Source of the DNA: Siphonodentalium dalli
Lineage: Eukaryota > Mollusca > Scaphopoda > Gadilida > Siphonodentaliidae
Length of the DNA stretch: 64,000 nt
Assembly: GCA_032622095.1 (NCBI GenBank)
Contig: CP136066.1
Location: forward strand, 172,917,164-172,981,163
Reading direction: 5' to 3'
Shown: in pieces, positions 1 to 11,635 of the stretch
How the letters are laid out: each line of letters opens with the position of its first letter
Numbering within the stretch: position 1 is the stretch's first letter
The notes under the pieces: generated by a model
Databases searched by the model: none
The model's input: only the letters and a program-made list of their open reading frames with translations
What the model was told of the DNA's origin: nothing
Translations under genes and position numbers: made by a program

Positions 1-530
1 CTCCAATGATATGAGCATCTTGGAGGGTACCAACCTTGACATGAATTAGTCCCAAAAAATGACATTTATCAATTGTTTTATTGTCATGTTCGTCCATTAT
101 TATTTATTAAACATTGTACCATAAACTACAATTGAATCATGTACAAACAATATACAGTATATGTATATCATCTGACCAATGTTGAAATTAAATTATTTTG
201 AGAAAACAAAAAATATTCTCGTTTTTACTTCAGCTTCCAACATGGTGGTGACAAAAGTGTCCTTGTCCGCTGTCTCTTAGCCCCTCCACAAATATGGCCA
301 TATTCTTTGCACCTGAGCCAAAAGTGTGACATCGATTGGCGATTTCATTTGCCTGAAATGTGCCACTTCTCCCTGTTTTCTCACTGAAGTCAAGTGACTT
401 CATTTCCAGTATCCCTATGTCAAAATGGTGGGCAAATCCAGAAGAAACGATGCCTATCAGACTAGTGGAGACTTGTTTAGAAGTGTAACGCGAAAAGTTT
501 AAATTTCATATCAGCATGAGAGTATATAGA
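1..530. other. No gene or repeat recognised
   Basis: AT-rich sequence. No long reading frame, no recognised motif, and no second copy noticed elsewhere in the window. Confidence 0.5.
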
Positions 531-535
531 ATACT

Positions 536-1010
536 AGCAGGGTGACCCGGGCTAAATAACATCGAAAGTCGCGATTTGACCTTGAATTGACCATTTTGAA
601 GGTCAAGGTCAGGTCGGGTCACGATTTGACCCGTCCAAAACACTCCCCCGGACAAAAGTTCCCCTAGGTATCAAATTTCGTCGAAATCCCGTTGAAAGGC
701 GCGATTTGACCTTGAATTGACCATTTTAAGGTCAATGTCAGGTCGCGATCACGATTTGACCCGGACAAAAGTACCCCAATGTATCAAATTTCATCGAAAT
801 CCGTTCGAAAGGCGCGATTTGACCTTGAATTGACAATTTTGAAGGTCAGGTCGGGGTCGCGTACGACTTGACCTGTCCAAACACTCCCTGGACAAAAGTA
901 ACCCTAGGTATCAAATTTTGTCGAAATTTTACGTCCGGCAGTTTTCCCGGCCATTGCTAACAAACAAACAGACAGACAGACAGACAGAAGTCCCAAAATA
1001 TATAGTTGAT
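536..1010 (+). repeat. Pearl-like dispersed repeat, copy 1
   Basis: Begins with a 'gcagggtgacccgggc' leader, followed by three tandem core monomers of about 120 bp. Each monomer has gaccttgaattgac, an aaggtca stretch, a 'ggacaaaagt' stretch and 'atcaaatttcgtcgaaat'. It closes with a short (ACAG)n run and 'cccaaaatatatag'. The same leader, core and tail recur four times at 51.8-54.4 kb. A leader, tandem cores and a tetranucleotide microsatellite are the known layout of bivalve Pearl elements, which some authors group with Helitron-associated elements. No protein is encoded. The family name is inferred from architecture only. Confidence 0.75.
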
Positions 1011-1080
1011 CAATTAACCCTTTCCTAACCCCAGATAAATGTTCCCAATTAACACACATCTCCGATACCATTATAGGTTT

Positions 1081-1497
1081 TTAAGCAGGAGGTCAAGTGA
1101 AACATTTTGAATGGGGATTTCCATGCAAATCTCCACAGCAAAAGTTATATATGAAGCAGTTGTCTGGGAACTAAAGCAACCATATCGTTAAACAGACGTA
1201 ACACTTAACTGGCGGCTGGGCTTGGTAAATTGCCAATTTTTGCTATAAAATTATTTTTTAGTATTATTTACTTGAATTACAACACTTGACCTAGTTTTGA
1301 AAAAATCAATATAAAATTCAAATATAAATACACCAACTTTTTAATGGAGAAAAAAACCCAAGCCAGGTAAATTGTATTGTTTTCAATACCGCACAAAGTC
1401 ACACCCATAAATATTTGCACCTCTGTAACTTTTGCTGCGGAGAATTGCATGGAATGGAAATGCACATTCAAAATTGTTCACTTCACCTCCTCCTTAA
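1081..1497 (+). mobile_element. TTAA-flanked MITE, family M1 copy 1
   Basis: TTAA at 1081-1084 and 1494-1497 bracket long imperfect terminal inverted repeats. The left end reads ggaggtcaagtgaaacattt, then a tract matching 'ttgaatggggatttccatgc'. The right end is its reverse complement, ending cacctcctccttaa. It is 417 bp and has no coding potential. A second copy at 56001-57908 is split by a hAT-type insertion, which confirms the boundaries. TTAA duplications suggest a piggyBac-, Kolobok- or Sola-type transposase acting in trans; the sequence does not decide which. Confidence 0.85.
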
Positions 1498-2149
1498 GTA
1501 GTCTAAACAATTGCCCTATTTTCGTCTTGCCTTTCAAACAATTTTTTTTAGAAGATGGCCCACCAATGTCCTCAATTACCCACATAAATGCAAATGAAGA
1601 TAACGATTGTTAATCATTCGTTGCATAATTAGTGCAGCAAGTTCCATCCTATACACAATTCCCTTTACGGGCTTTGAAACGGCATAGTTGCCTCTTCGGT
1701 TTGCCGGGACCTGCAGCCATCTTGGGCCATACTGCCTGGCACATGCAGTGTCATCAAGCACTGGACATCACACCACTTTAGGAGCGGGGGTACGACATTT
1801 ATCCAGTACGTTTTTAAATGTGTCTGAAAGAGTTTGCTAATTGGTTCTGGCAGTAGATCATGATGAACATCGATGGAAGAAATGTCCATATGGGGGTTCT
1901 AATCAGACAAGAAAATCACGTTCACTCTTAGCGTCCTGTACAGCATCAGAGAGACGCGTGGGAGACAACTCACACCAGCTCTATAACACTTCACACTTAA
2001 CAATATTTCTGAATGGTTCCCCAGAAACTATATATACTAATGGCGAGAACCGGACGTTTGTCGTGGGCGAATATTACATTGCAAGCCAGAAACCCCCAGG
2101 TCTCCTGATGATAAATAATATACAGACATTAAGGCCCCCGCACATTTGA

Positions 2150-2215
2150 GAATCATTTGAGCAATCGAGCTGAGTACTGTTGCTCGCGAGCCCGATTGCT
2201 CAAGTCCGGCTGCGG
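2150..2215. repeat. Short hairpin around tgagcaatcgagct
   Basis: tgagcaatcgagct is followed about 20 bp later by its near reverse complement agcccgattgctca. A related single arm lies near 4233-4256 (gagctcgattgctcaagtc). Probably the relic of a small fold-back element. Confidence 0.45.
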
Positions 2216-2364
2216 GGTAATTTTACTGAGCAATCTGACTAGCATATCAAGCATGTTTTATATATTTTTTTTATTTCTCAAATGTAGCTGTTGCGGGGTA
2301 CGGAAGCCAGTTTGCACTATCAGCAAAGCAGGATGAAATGTATTTATCACACGATCGATGCTAC

Positions 2365-2895
2365 CCTTATTCCATTAAATAAACCCATTCTACAAATTTT
2401 GATATGAAACGTTCGTTGCTTAACAGGAAATGGTGCCAAGTGACCCTTGACTTCCGGTTTGTCGTCTGTTTATATTCCGTATGCTACGTCTCAAAATACT
2501 ATGGCTTTCGATGTTTTTACAACAAACTCTAATGAATGAAGAGTTTGAAAAATTATTTCATTAAATTTACGCCACTAAATACGCCAAAGAGTCTTTATTT
2601 CTTTACGCGACCAAACAACGCATAGTTACGTGAAACGTCATCGCATGCCTGATAGAAGCCGGTGTTAGTTTCACATCCCATTTGTTGATTTAAGTATGAT
2701 TTATCGCGATTTTGGATTCTGTAATAAATAGAATAGAATCTACAACTCTTCCCCAGTTTATAGCGGAATTTACAAAACTCATCCAGTATAAATTAGGTAT
2801 GGACTTCACCAAAGGCTCGGTCCAGCTAGACCGACCTTATCTGCTGGACTCGTTTTGTAAATTCCGCTATAAACTGGGGGCGAGTTGTAGATCCT
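2365..2895 (+). repeat. Dispersed repeat ending in a fold-back, copy 1
   Basis: About 530 bp, homologous along its length to 42970-43482 (shared 'aacaggaaatggtgcca', 'gaatgaagagtttgaaaa', 'catagttacgtgaa'). It ends in an inverted repeat whose arms are about 2738-2786 and 2844-2892, sharing 'cagtttatagcggaatttac'. A 57-bp spacer separates the arms here, against 17 bp in the other copy. No coding capacity. Confidence 0.8.
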
Positions 2896-3003
2896 CTATA
2901 TTATGTCTCTACAACCAGTTATTTACCGAGAACAACCGAGAACACAAGTCTAAAATTCAAAATTAAGTCATAATAATGTTCAATTGTAGTGTATATATCA
3001 ATC

Positions 3004-3501
3004 TTAAAGGTACGGGAGGTCTTGGCGGTGGGTATGCTGTGAAAATATTTCCACCGGTAAAAAACCGCCACAAACAGAAAGAATATTAAAATGTAGACAG
3101 ACTTTGTCCGTATACAAATAAGAAATATCGCATAAACAGTATGTTATTGTCACATGTTTGACCATTGTTATGTAAACAAAAGCATAAAAAGTTACTTTCC
3201 TGGTGTTTGTTTATATTATGATGGTAAACATAGAGAGCGTTCTTTGTTGCTGAATTCCTGATATGGAACGAATAAAGAGCGTTTATATCATTTGTGTGTG
3301 TGATTAGCCAGTAACACTGTACTGCCTTCTGTAACACAATCAGGCTCTTGCTTAGGTAAAATATAGTAGGTTTTTGTGATAGCATGCTGTTTATGCGATG
3401 GTCATGGTATATATGAACAAATCTGTATGTGTATTTTTCTGTTTACGGTGATTGAAACAAATATGAATATTTTCGACAACTAAGGCCTCCCGTGCCTTTA
3501 A
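3004..3501 (+). mobile_element. TTAAAGG-type MITE, family T2a copy 1
   Basis: TTAA at each end with inverted termini. The left end is ttaaaggtacgggaggtctt and the right end reads as ttaaaggcacgggaggcctt on the other strand. It is 498 bp. The second copy is 35284-35826. TTAA plus AGG is the end signature of vertebrate T2 MITEs mobilised by Kolobok-superfamily transposases. The extension to this mollusc-type genome is inference. Non-coding. Confidence 0.85.
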
Positions 3502-4364
3502 GTGAATATTATACCATATTTGACCTTTTAAATGATATTATGACATAATCTGGAATAAACCAAGAATATATCATTCGGTTCGGAATGTGCTGATATTTAG
3601 GTCTATCTGTATTTTTTGTCACATAGTCAGTTAATGAATGCATAGAAAAATTGAACCCTCCCCATTACTGAAAATAAACGTGGCACGGTTGGTGGACAGG
3701 TGTCACTTGCTAAGTTCCTGGTGATAATAAGTCGCGTGATAGCGGTCTGGATTCAATTAAAGGTACTCAATCCGATTCGATGGTCCCCCCCCCATCATCA
3801 GATTCCAACAACAACAACATTATTAGAAATTCCGCTTCAGTTATCAGAATCGATTAATTGCCCAAAAATAATGCTAACCACAGTCAACTTTAGTATAAAA
3901 TTGCCCAAAACCTGTTATCTATCAACGTTTTGTTCAACGAAATTTTGCCGGTTTGTCAAATATCTGACACATAAAAAAGCCCACTTGATTTTAGAATTAT
4001 CCATCTTCGTCCGCAATTTGGTCGGAAATCGTCTTCTCGTCGATTTTATACTGGGCCACTAAAATTAATGGTGGTGAAAAGTAATAGATTTAAAAAATCG
4101 ATATCTGATCACTCTGAGCTTTGATGGGTGGGTTCATCGACTCGAATCAAATATGTTTTACCCCTGGAGCTAAGGATATAGTAATTTGCGAGCGTTAATT
4201 CGGATTATGTATCTTTAAAGCCGTAGCGTGCTGAGCTCGATTGCTCAAGTCTGCGGGGCCCGTATACACACTGTATTGTTCTCGCGGCTAGAGAGTCTCC
4301 GTTGGGGGGGGGGGGGGTCTAACTGGCACCTCGTCAAACATGGAAATATTGTGTTTGTCATTTG

Positions 4365-4457
4365 CAGAATGAGGTCCCCGGAGGGTGAATTTATAGTGAC
4401 GACATCCCACACGGTGGGCTAGCATCACCAAATTCACCATCTGGGAACCTCATTCTG
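4365..4457. repeat. Small fold-back element F1, copy 1
   Basis: An imperfect palindrome. cagaatgaggtccccggagg...gtgaattt is followed within 6 bp by its reverse complement ending aacctcattctg. Arms are about 43 bp. Related copies are at 4648-4741 and a single arm at 14911-14956. Confidence 0.7.
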
Positions 4458-4647
4458 ATGAGGCATCAACTTAAATGGGAGACCTGGGATCAGATTTAAA
4501 TTCACAGTTGAAGTTATTGATGTCCACTCATTAGTCAACTCGATTATGCATTTTATCTTCTGCAAACTAGGGGATATAGAAGGTAAAAAGTAACAGAAAC
4601 AATATTAACTTGAGACTATAGATACTTCCCAGAAGATGAGGTATAAG

Positions 4648-4741
4648 CAGAATGTGGTCCCCAGCATAGGGTGAATTTGGTAATGTAGCACACCGTGCGG
4701 GATAGCATAACTAAATTCACCATATGGGACCTCATTTTGCA
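4648..4741. repeat. Small fold-back element F1, copy 2
   Basis: Arms gcagaatgtggtccccagca...gtgaatttgg and its reverse complement, which ends cctcattttgc. Same family as 4365-4457, but the two arms are more diverged from each other. Confidence 0.65.
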
Positions 4742-5098
4742 AATGACACACACTATTCGCAGCCTTAAGAATTGCACCTCCTTGAACAGACCAAAATTCC
4801 CAAATCCGGTAAATTCCATTTATTTTACTCGCATTGGGTTGCAATTTTTCAACCAGTACCTCGAATCGTTGGAATATCCACCCTGACACACCTGTGGTTG
4901 GAATTCTCCCGACTAATGACCCATAATTTCACACTAAAAATTGGTTGCTAAATCAAACTATCAAAGCAATTTCAACCTGTTTTAATGTTAATTTTCAAAC
5001 TGTTGAAAAGTTTGGCCATAGTTGGGCGAGTAAACACCTCATCCCATCACCACGCGCTCCGCGTCCCTGATTGTTACAACAGTAGCCTTATTCGCCAG

Positions 5099-7023
5099 AG
5101 TCGTTATTTGGTGAGAATCTGGATTCAGAATCCGAATCCGATAAGGGGGGCGGGACTAATTCCCGATTCTAGGTCAGATTTTGAAATCCACGTGGTCTCC
5201 GATACTATGTTTAATGTTCTCCCAGCGTCAAACATGGCTCATAGTATTTGACACACGTATCATTTGTATCTTATATTTATAAAGTTCATGTTTGTTGTGA
5301 AAGTCATGCTTTTGTTCTATGTGTATATACACGGCACATAATTTGCTGCCAATCAGACTTAATCGCATCTTTTTTTCAAGTTAAAGTGTGTTTTTTGATG
5401 AGGGCAAGCATTTCTAACAGCTCAAGTGCTCCTGAATCAAATTCCGAAGATGTTGCGAAGAACACACGAAACTTGTCAGTTGTACAGGGACGTGACGACA
5501 GGGGTTGGTTGGTGTGTCTCGACCCCCCCCCCCGAACTTTGGTACAATTTTCTTAGCTGTGCAGTCATTCATACGTGAGGAAAATAAGGATTCTTTTGAC
5601 TAACTGTTCCAAATAATGATACGTACAAGCCAGCAAACGCAACAAACAAACCCGATTCTAAATAAAACATATACAAACTTATGACTAACTCGGGAGAGGG
5701 AGTGACCGGTGATCTGTATATATGTTTAACTTGTTTTGGTAGTCATGTTGCTTTGCCATTACTAATTATTTATTTTTTCAGTGTAATAACATATGGGAGA
5801 GGGGTACCCTTAAGTGAGTCAGCACTTGTCCTCCAATCCCATTGTATGTATAAACAAATGTATGTGTTATATATCATGTGTTATCTAAATTTGACAAATA
5901 TTTGAAATAAATATGTTTAAACTAAACTTTGGTACATTTCCAGCAGTTGGAAATATCATGCATGACACAACATTAGTTGGACATTAATTTGAAATCATAT
6001 ATAGGTTGGAATTGTTCTCATTGTTTGATTTTTTCAACCAGTAAAAGTTGGTAATTTTCCAATCTTAGTGTATGTCAGGTTGGATATTTCCAAGGGGGTG
6101 CAAATGGAATTCTGCGAACATGTGAAATTGACTGACATTTCCAATATATAGTCCTGAGATCCTAGAATAAGCTTTACATTTGTGTTTGTGCCATTGGGAG
6201 ATGCAGTTCACCTGCGATCACAAGACCACAACATTAGCTTCATGAGCAAAGCTTTATTTTCCAACTAAATTGTACAGCACGTTGGCCAAAAAATGCCTGC
6301 AGCTGCATGTGTTTGTGCACTATACAGAGACTATTGTGCAAAACGACTGCATTTAACGAAACAAAACATTTTAAACATGAAATTGCTATAAGACTAGATA
6401 GTACATACGTGTATCTGATAATCCATCGATATCATATAATCCTACTATTTCTCGAATAAGAAGAAAGATTATAATAACGAACAAAGCAGAATACATATCC
6501 ATGCAGGTTCACATTAGTTCGGGCAATGGTGACGTATCCGCCGAATTTGAAATCGACATGCGTTCGGGCGGTATTTTATGGATGGAATTATGAAATGGAC
6601 ATATGAAAGTGACAATGAAATCGACAATGATTTGCTTCGCCATCAACCGAAGTGCTCCCCCAGCGTTACTATCAATAGCGTTATTATTTGGCTAATTTCT
6701 CCCAGTTTACACTCGATAAAACAAATTTTTCTCCGCATTTAAAATTCTTTGATATAGATCGTTTATATTCTGCAATAATTTGTACACAAGAGACGGATTC
6801 TAATGTTTTAGTGTGTTTTTAAACTCCGAGGTGGCGAAATCTCGATTTGTTTACATTACGAACATTTGAGTCTGTAATCGGAATCGGAATCCGAATCTGG
6901 ATTACCACGAGATTACGATTACGGTCTGTTCGCTTACTGATTCTGGTCTCTTCGTTTACCGAACCACGTCGTACGGGGACTAATCTGTAATCTGAATCCA
7001 GATTCTCTCACCAAATAACGACT
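5099..7023 (+). mobile_element. 1.9-kb TIR element with CWG target duplication, copy 1
   Basis: The terminal inverted repeats begin AGTCGTTATTTGGTGAGA at 5099 and end with the reverse complement CCAAATAACGACT at 7023. The 3-bp CAG at 5096-5098 is repeated at 7024-7026. The second copy (32865-35170, opposite orientation) is flanked by CTG on both sides, so the duplication is C-W-G. No transposase is recognisable. A reading frame at about 5248-5556 is partly maintained in the other copy (see findings). A 3-bp duplication is compatible with PIF/Harbinger or CACTA-type enzymes, but the end sequence did not identify the superfamily. Confidence 0.85.
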
Positions 7024-7431
7024 CAGGTTATAATACAAACTCCATACAGGTTATACCCCTGGGATCAGCATAACAAAATTATGGCGGCTGAATGGTCAAT
7101 GACACATGGATGAAAAGTGCACGAAAAAATGCACAAACGTGTTTCCGGACGGGAAACATCAAATATAGCCACATGGTGAACGGTTACGGCTGTCAAATTG
7201 GCGAATAATTTATGGGAGGGGTTCGTGTTTTTTTCCGATGTCATTTTTTCTCCATTTTAAGGGTAGTGTGACGTTTGTCAAAACTGCAGTGTGAAGCAGT
7301 ACGTTGACAAGTTCCTTTGGGCACATTTTCGTGTGTCTAAAAGGACGTTCTTCAATTTTTGATACTCGTTTAGGGTCAAATCTTTCCTGCGAATACAGGC
7401 CAGCGGGATTTCAATTCGGATTTGTTAACAC

Positions 7432-7780
7432 TGAGGCCTATGGAAATCATTTGGTGTATTGTAACCTACAGCGCCGTCTACGTTAGCACTACGATATATC
7501 ACTGCCACAGCAAGGATGGAACTATGCGGACCGATACATCTATTTTTACATATCGTCGGAACTATATTTAGTCACCTATTTTCTTATTTTGACCACCAAA
7601 AGTTTGCAATAATGGTAATTATTTCGGTATTGATAAGAACAATATGAACTGAGTTAGGCATAGACAATATTAAGCCTAAAACATAAGAATTAAGAACACG
7701 TAAGAAATCCTTACCAAATGTCCTTATGGAAGTGGTATCTCAGCGGAGCTATGGGAGATAACTCTCCCTGAGGTTTGGTT
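7432..7780 (+). repeat. Dispersed repeat R7, copy 1
   Basis: Bases 7477-7780 match 60848-61162 along their length, sharing 'gatacatctatttttat', 'atcgtcggaactatattt', 'gtttgcaataatggtaatt' and 'gtggtatctcagcgga'. The preceding 45 bp (actgaggcctatggaa...gtaacctac) match the right inverted end inside the 1353-bp tandem unit near 61.6 kb. In the later locus the two pieces occur in the opposite order. Non-coding. Confidence 0.75.
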
Positions 7781-9568
7781 ATAATATACTATTATACAAT
7801 CCATGTCGTTTATACTGAACGGGAGCCAACAACCAGATTATATGTTGTCTTATCCGACATAATTATAGAGGTCTACGCGCTAACACATCCACTCACCTTT
7901 TTCCTGTATAGGTGACAATTTAATGAAACACTTCTGAGAAAAGCATGGCTTCATTAGCGGTTGAAACAGTACAAAAGCTAGGTGCACCTCGGGTGCCACA
8001 TGAACAATGTGAGAGCATCTAAATTAAAAAAAATTCACTTTGGCTGCCTATAGTATATACCCCAACAAAACTGTCCTCACCTGTCTTACATCCCTGATCA
8101 TCCGTACTCCGGGTGATAGCAAAATTTACAATATATATATATATACTTGGTGTTGCGGCTCTCAGTTATTTCATACATATTATATTTTTATTACATTAGT
8201 CTTTATATTACTGGGGAGGGAAAGCTCAAATGAATTGCTAAGTCGGCGTATTGTTGTCAACATTTCCAGATAAATAAAGGATAACTCTAAAACGGCCGCA
8301 AAAAAATTGAGAGGAAAGCCCAGTGATTGTGATTGTAAGCATCCGCACCACATTTCATTAATTGAGATCTGATTACCAATGGTTGAGTGTGATCCGACAG
8401 TTCGTGGCTGATATATCTGCTCGGACGGACGGACTACGGACGGAGGACCGGAAGCATGTAACCCATGCAGTATATATACCCAATATTCCCTCAGGTCATA
8501 TACGTGGGATGAATGACTATGTCAACAACACCTATGCTATTTATATGTACCTATACCAAAGTATGGTACGAATTGTGTCGACGTCCGGATTGACCACCCG
8601 TCGTTCGCCCATCAGTCTGTATGTCCGTCTGTCTGTCATTCTGTAGACACTTTGCGCATGGTGCGATAACTCAAACATTTTCTATATGAGTGTCTCAGCC
8701 CAAAACACAGATCGAGTATGAATATGGGTTTGATCCGATTTATTTTAAAGGAGTTATGACCCTTTTTAAAAAAGTGAATTTATTTAACTAGAACAATGGT
8801 GCTCTACTGTATCCTGTATGTCCTTTTGGATGCTTAGACTTGTATTGGACAAAAGAGAACCCAGGTAGGAGATTTGACCCCTTTTATCCATTCCATATCT
8901 TTTAACCTTTTCCATTAGTAAGTAATGAACTGTTTACACAATGATAGTGATGACAGGCTTTATATATATATTATATTAATCATTCTCTTTTGATTCATGA
9001 ATTCCAATTAACCCTTCTCTTTTGACCCATTAATTCAAATAAGTTTTGTTATTATGTACATTTGTGTGTACTACTTTAGTACATAACAGTATATTTATAA
9101 TTCCACATCAAAACTCTAGATAATGATTTTGATCATAGCAATTTACTGTCGCCAGGGGGTGGGTTAAACATCTGCCGATCGTGATCGGCCTCTCGTTTAT
9201 ATAATTTGGAAAATATGCCCTGTTCACTATTATATAGTGCAAACTGTGACGTTAAATATTTTGAATTTCCATTTGAGTTTCTGTTAGGGTAGGCAAATTT
9301 GTCACTTCGGCAGCTGGCTTCAGTGACATTTTAATAGATTTTTCTTTACTTTAATAAAATATTTACAGAAACAAATGGAATTAAGGCACAAGTTTCTACA
9401 ACTTACATGATACATTTGAAACAAATACATTAAAATTACAAGATAGCAGTTATGTTTAGCAAGGGGCATAAAATACAAAGTATGTGAGATGCTGAGGCTA
9501 CTGATTTCATCCGTATTTCAAACTCGATATTTTAGAAGTCGCCGATCAATATGGATATTGTATATAGT
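7781..9568. other. No gene; one low-copy region with mollusc-type repeat fragments
   Basis: It holds a short CGGA-rich tract near 8420-8450 and a 'gtccgtctgtctgtcattctg' block near 8620-8645. That block leads into 'gcgataactcaaacattttc', a style common in mollusc dispersed repeats. No second copy was found in the window and there is no convincing coding. Confidence 0.4.
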
Positions 9569-9582
9569 CAGTACTGACTTCT

Positions 9583-9878
9583 ATGTGGGCATTGGTGGCT
9601 CAATCGGTTAGAGGTACCACTCCAAGCCCTCCGTTGGCAATAAGGGTTCAAATCCACATGTTTCCATCGTGGACTTTGTAACTCGAAATCGATATCTGGT
9701 GGAGTTGCCAGTTACTCGCCGATGGCCGGTGGTTTATCAGCCATTGAAATCACTGTTAGATTAGCCGTGGGTGTGCGGATTTCCTTCACCACTAAAACTG
9801 GCAATGTAGTGACATGACCTTATATATATATTTATATAGTTGCTGAAAGCGACATTAAACCACAAGCAATCAATCAAC
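9583..9878 (+). mobile_element. tRNA-derived SINE, full length with 14-bp target duplication
   Basis: The head carries an RNA polymerase III A box (TGGCTCAATCGG, 9596-9607) and B box (GGTTCAAATCC, 9645-9655). A body follows with 'ttagattagccgtgggtgtg' and 'aactggcaatgtagtgac', then 'gaaagcgacattaaacc' and a (CAAT)n tail. CAGTACTGACTTCT is present at 9569-9582 and exactly again at 9879-9892, fixing both ends. A 5'-truncated relative is at 40684-40806. The tRNA-like head cannot be a working tRNA gene because it runs straight into the SINE body. The layout fits known bivalve tRNA SINEs. Confidence 0.92.
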
Positions 9879-9915
9879 CAGTACTGACTTCTTAGTTTGT
9901 TTATAGGGTTGTTCT

Positions 9916-10289
9916 CATGGGCGCCGGAAGAGGGGGGCAGAGGGGCAGCTGAACCACCTGCCCTTCACCAAGGGGGGCGAGCGGGGGCAGGACTTGCCCT
10001 TTTTCTGGAGACAGAAAATGCTTTTTGTGTGTTTAATCTCGTGTTTTTATAGCAAAATGTGACTTTTTTGGTCCAAATACCACCAATTTCACAAGGAATA
10101 TTATTTTTTTGTAAATTTTATCACAAAACGGCCATAAAAACCGACAAATACCATTAAAATAGGGATTTTTGCCACAATGAATTTATGGTTATTTTCCCGA
10201 GTTTGCGGAGAAAATGCCCTTTTTTGCGGAAAAGTGCCCTTTTTGTAGGCTCTGCCCCCCCCTGCCCTTGGATGCTTCCGGCGCCCCTG
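9916..10289 (+). mobile_element. hAT-type MITE with exact 8-bp target duplication
   Basis: It starts CATGGGCGCCGGAAG and ends CTTCCGGCGCCCCTG; the left end has one change from the hAT-typical CAGGGG. GTTGTTCT at 9908-9915 is repeated at 10290-10297. The 374-bp interior is rich in G/C runs around an AT-rich centre and has no transposase. CAGGG...CCCTG ends with 8-bp duplications are the hAT superfamily hallmark, so this is a non-autonomous hAT element. Confidence 0.93.
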
Positions 10290-10733
10290 GTTGTTCTGTT
10301 CAAAACGCTTTGTTTTAACTATGTACGATTGGATTACATGTATACATGTAATGTAAAAAGAATGGTATTTTGGTTACTGGTCATCCTTTCTACTCCATAA
10401 AGAAAATGTTTCGTTTCGAGTGAATGAAAAACGTGAATAATTAAATGTCGATAAAGATCGACACTCTCTTCGATAAAAAGTTGATGTACATGGAAATAAT
10501 GGTTGGCATATCTCCAACACCTGAATTAGAGGTACAAATAGGAGTTTCATGTATATGGTTTCGAAACATGTCTTAAAGGAGTTCACTGCACAGTTTTCGC
10601 ATTTTTCAATGTATCATATTTATTTTCGTTCTCCCAGTATATGGCCCGGAAGTATGGTGGGGGCTTTAGTGATGGGTCTATTATCCTAAGGCTGCATTTG
10701 AAGTCGCTTCGGTGACATTTTAATACATATTTG

Positions 10734-10801
10734 TAGATCATGCCATGAATCTCTACTTTAGCTAATCCCGTAAGCCGGAGTAGAGATTAATGCATGATCT
10801 A
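10734..10801. repeat. Solo palindrome of family A ends (68 bp)
   Basis: TAGATCATGCCATGAATCTC is followed 25 bp later by the near reverse complement ending GCATGATCTA. These are the two ends of the 541-bp family A element (41721-42261) with the entire interior missing. Confidence 0.8.
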
Positions 10802-10802
10802 T

Positions 10803-11175
10803 TAAAGACATAGTATGGACTTGTTCGGGTGCATGAAATTGATAAGTTAGTAAATCAGGTGCTATGCCAACATGGGAAATGTAGCATTCTACTAACATCG
10901 CCGAAATTTTCCAAGAAATCGACCATACCACTCCATAGAAACATCGTCTGAACCACGCCCAATTGTAAATATTTACATCTCGATTCGGGACGCAACTATC
11001 GGCGCTAATCTAACACAAATGATTTCGCCATCGAGAGTCATTGCATTTAATTAATATGTAATTAATATATGTGTATCGTCAATTTGGATTAATATTCATA
11101 ACAAATAACTACTTTGAGCAAGATTATTCTCAATTTCTATTTGATCATCCCACCAGAGTGTTTCACATCATTTAA
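10803..11175 (-). repeat. Dispersed repeat B, copy 1
   Basis: Reverse-complement relative of 23945-24335 and 27099-27435. Shared tracts read on the minus strand include 'gcaatgactctcga', 'gatgttt...atggagtggta' and 'acccgaacaagt'. About 370 bp, non-coding, ends not defined. Confidence 0.8.
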
Positions 11176-11635
11176 ATACGGTGATGCCTTTCGAACAATG
11201 AAGTTTGCAATGTAGCCCAAGACCCACGCAAAAAGCATCGCCTGCCCCTCGATAGGTCAATCGGAATCAATGTTTGCCATTCGTAGGATATTTTATTTAT
11301 AATCTGTGAACCTCATCTGTGTACTTGTCTAAAACCTCCCACTTGTGTAGTTATTAAGGCCTCGTGTAGACGGCTCTTGGCATTCAGAAGCGACAGTGCC
11401 TCCCAGCGGAGTCTGTCGGTATTTCCAAGTCCTCACGCGAGTGACAAGTTAAGGTGTTTCTTATACTAGGTAATCGCCGAATTGATGAGTGTTGATTGGA
11501 TGTGTGACAAAAAGGCTCAGGAGAATAATGTCTTCCTAGACATAACGCGGGGTACTGAACTGTATACTGTACGATACCCATCTGTACTAAATATGATGTG
11601 GCCATGCATGAGGTGCTCATTATTTGTCCACCACC
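11176..11635. other. No gene recognised
   Basis: Low-copy sequence between repeat B and the CT block. The open frames here have no protein-like support. Confidence 0.4.

Noticed and set aside
4304..4317. Poly-G tract, and poly-C/G runs near 5521, 15935, 25558, 40422, 42887 and 57027, as regulatory or quadruplex sites
   Set aside because: Simple homopolymers without the spaced runs of a G-quadruplex; most likely length-variable noise.
9583..9660. A functional tRNA gene
   Set aside because: Polymerase III boxes are present, but the sequence continues into a SINE body and tail with target duplications.
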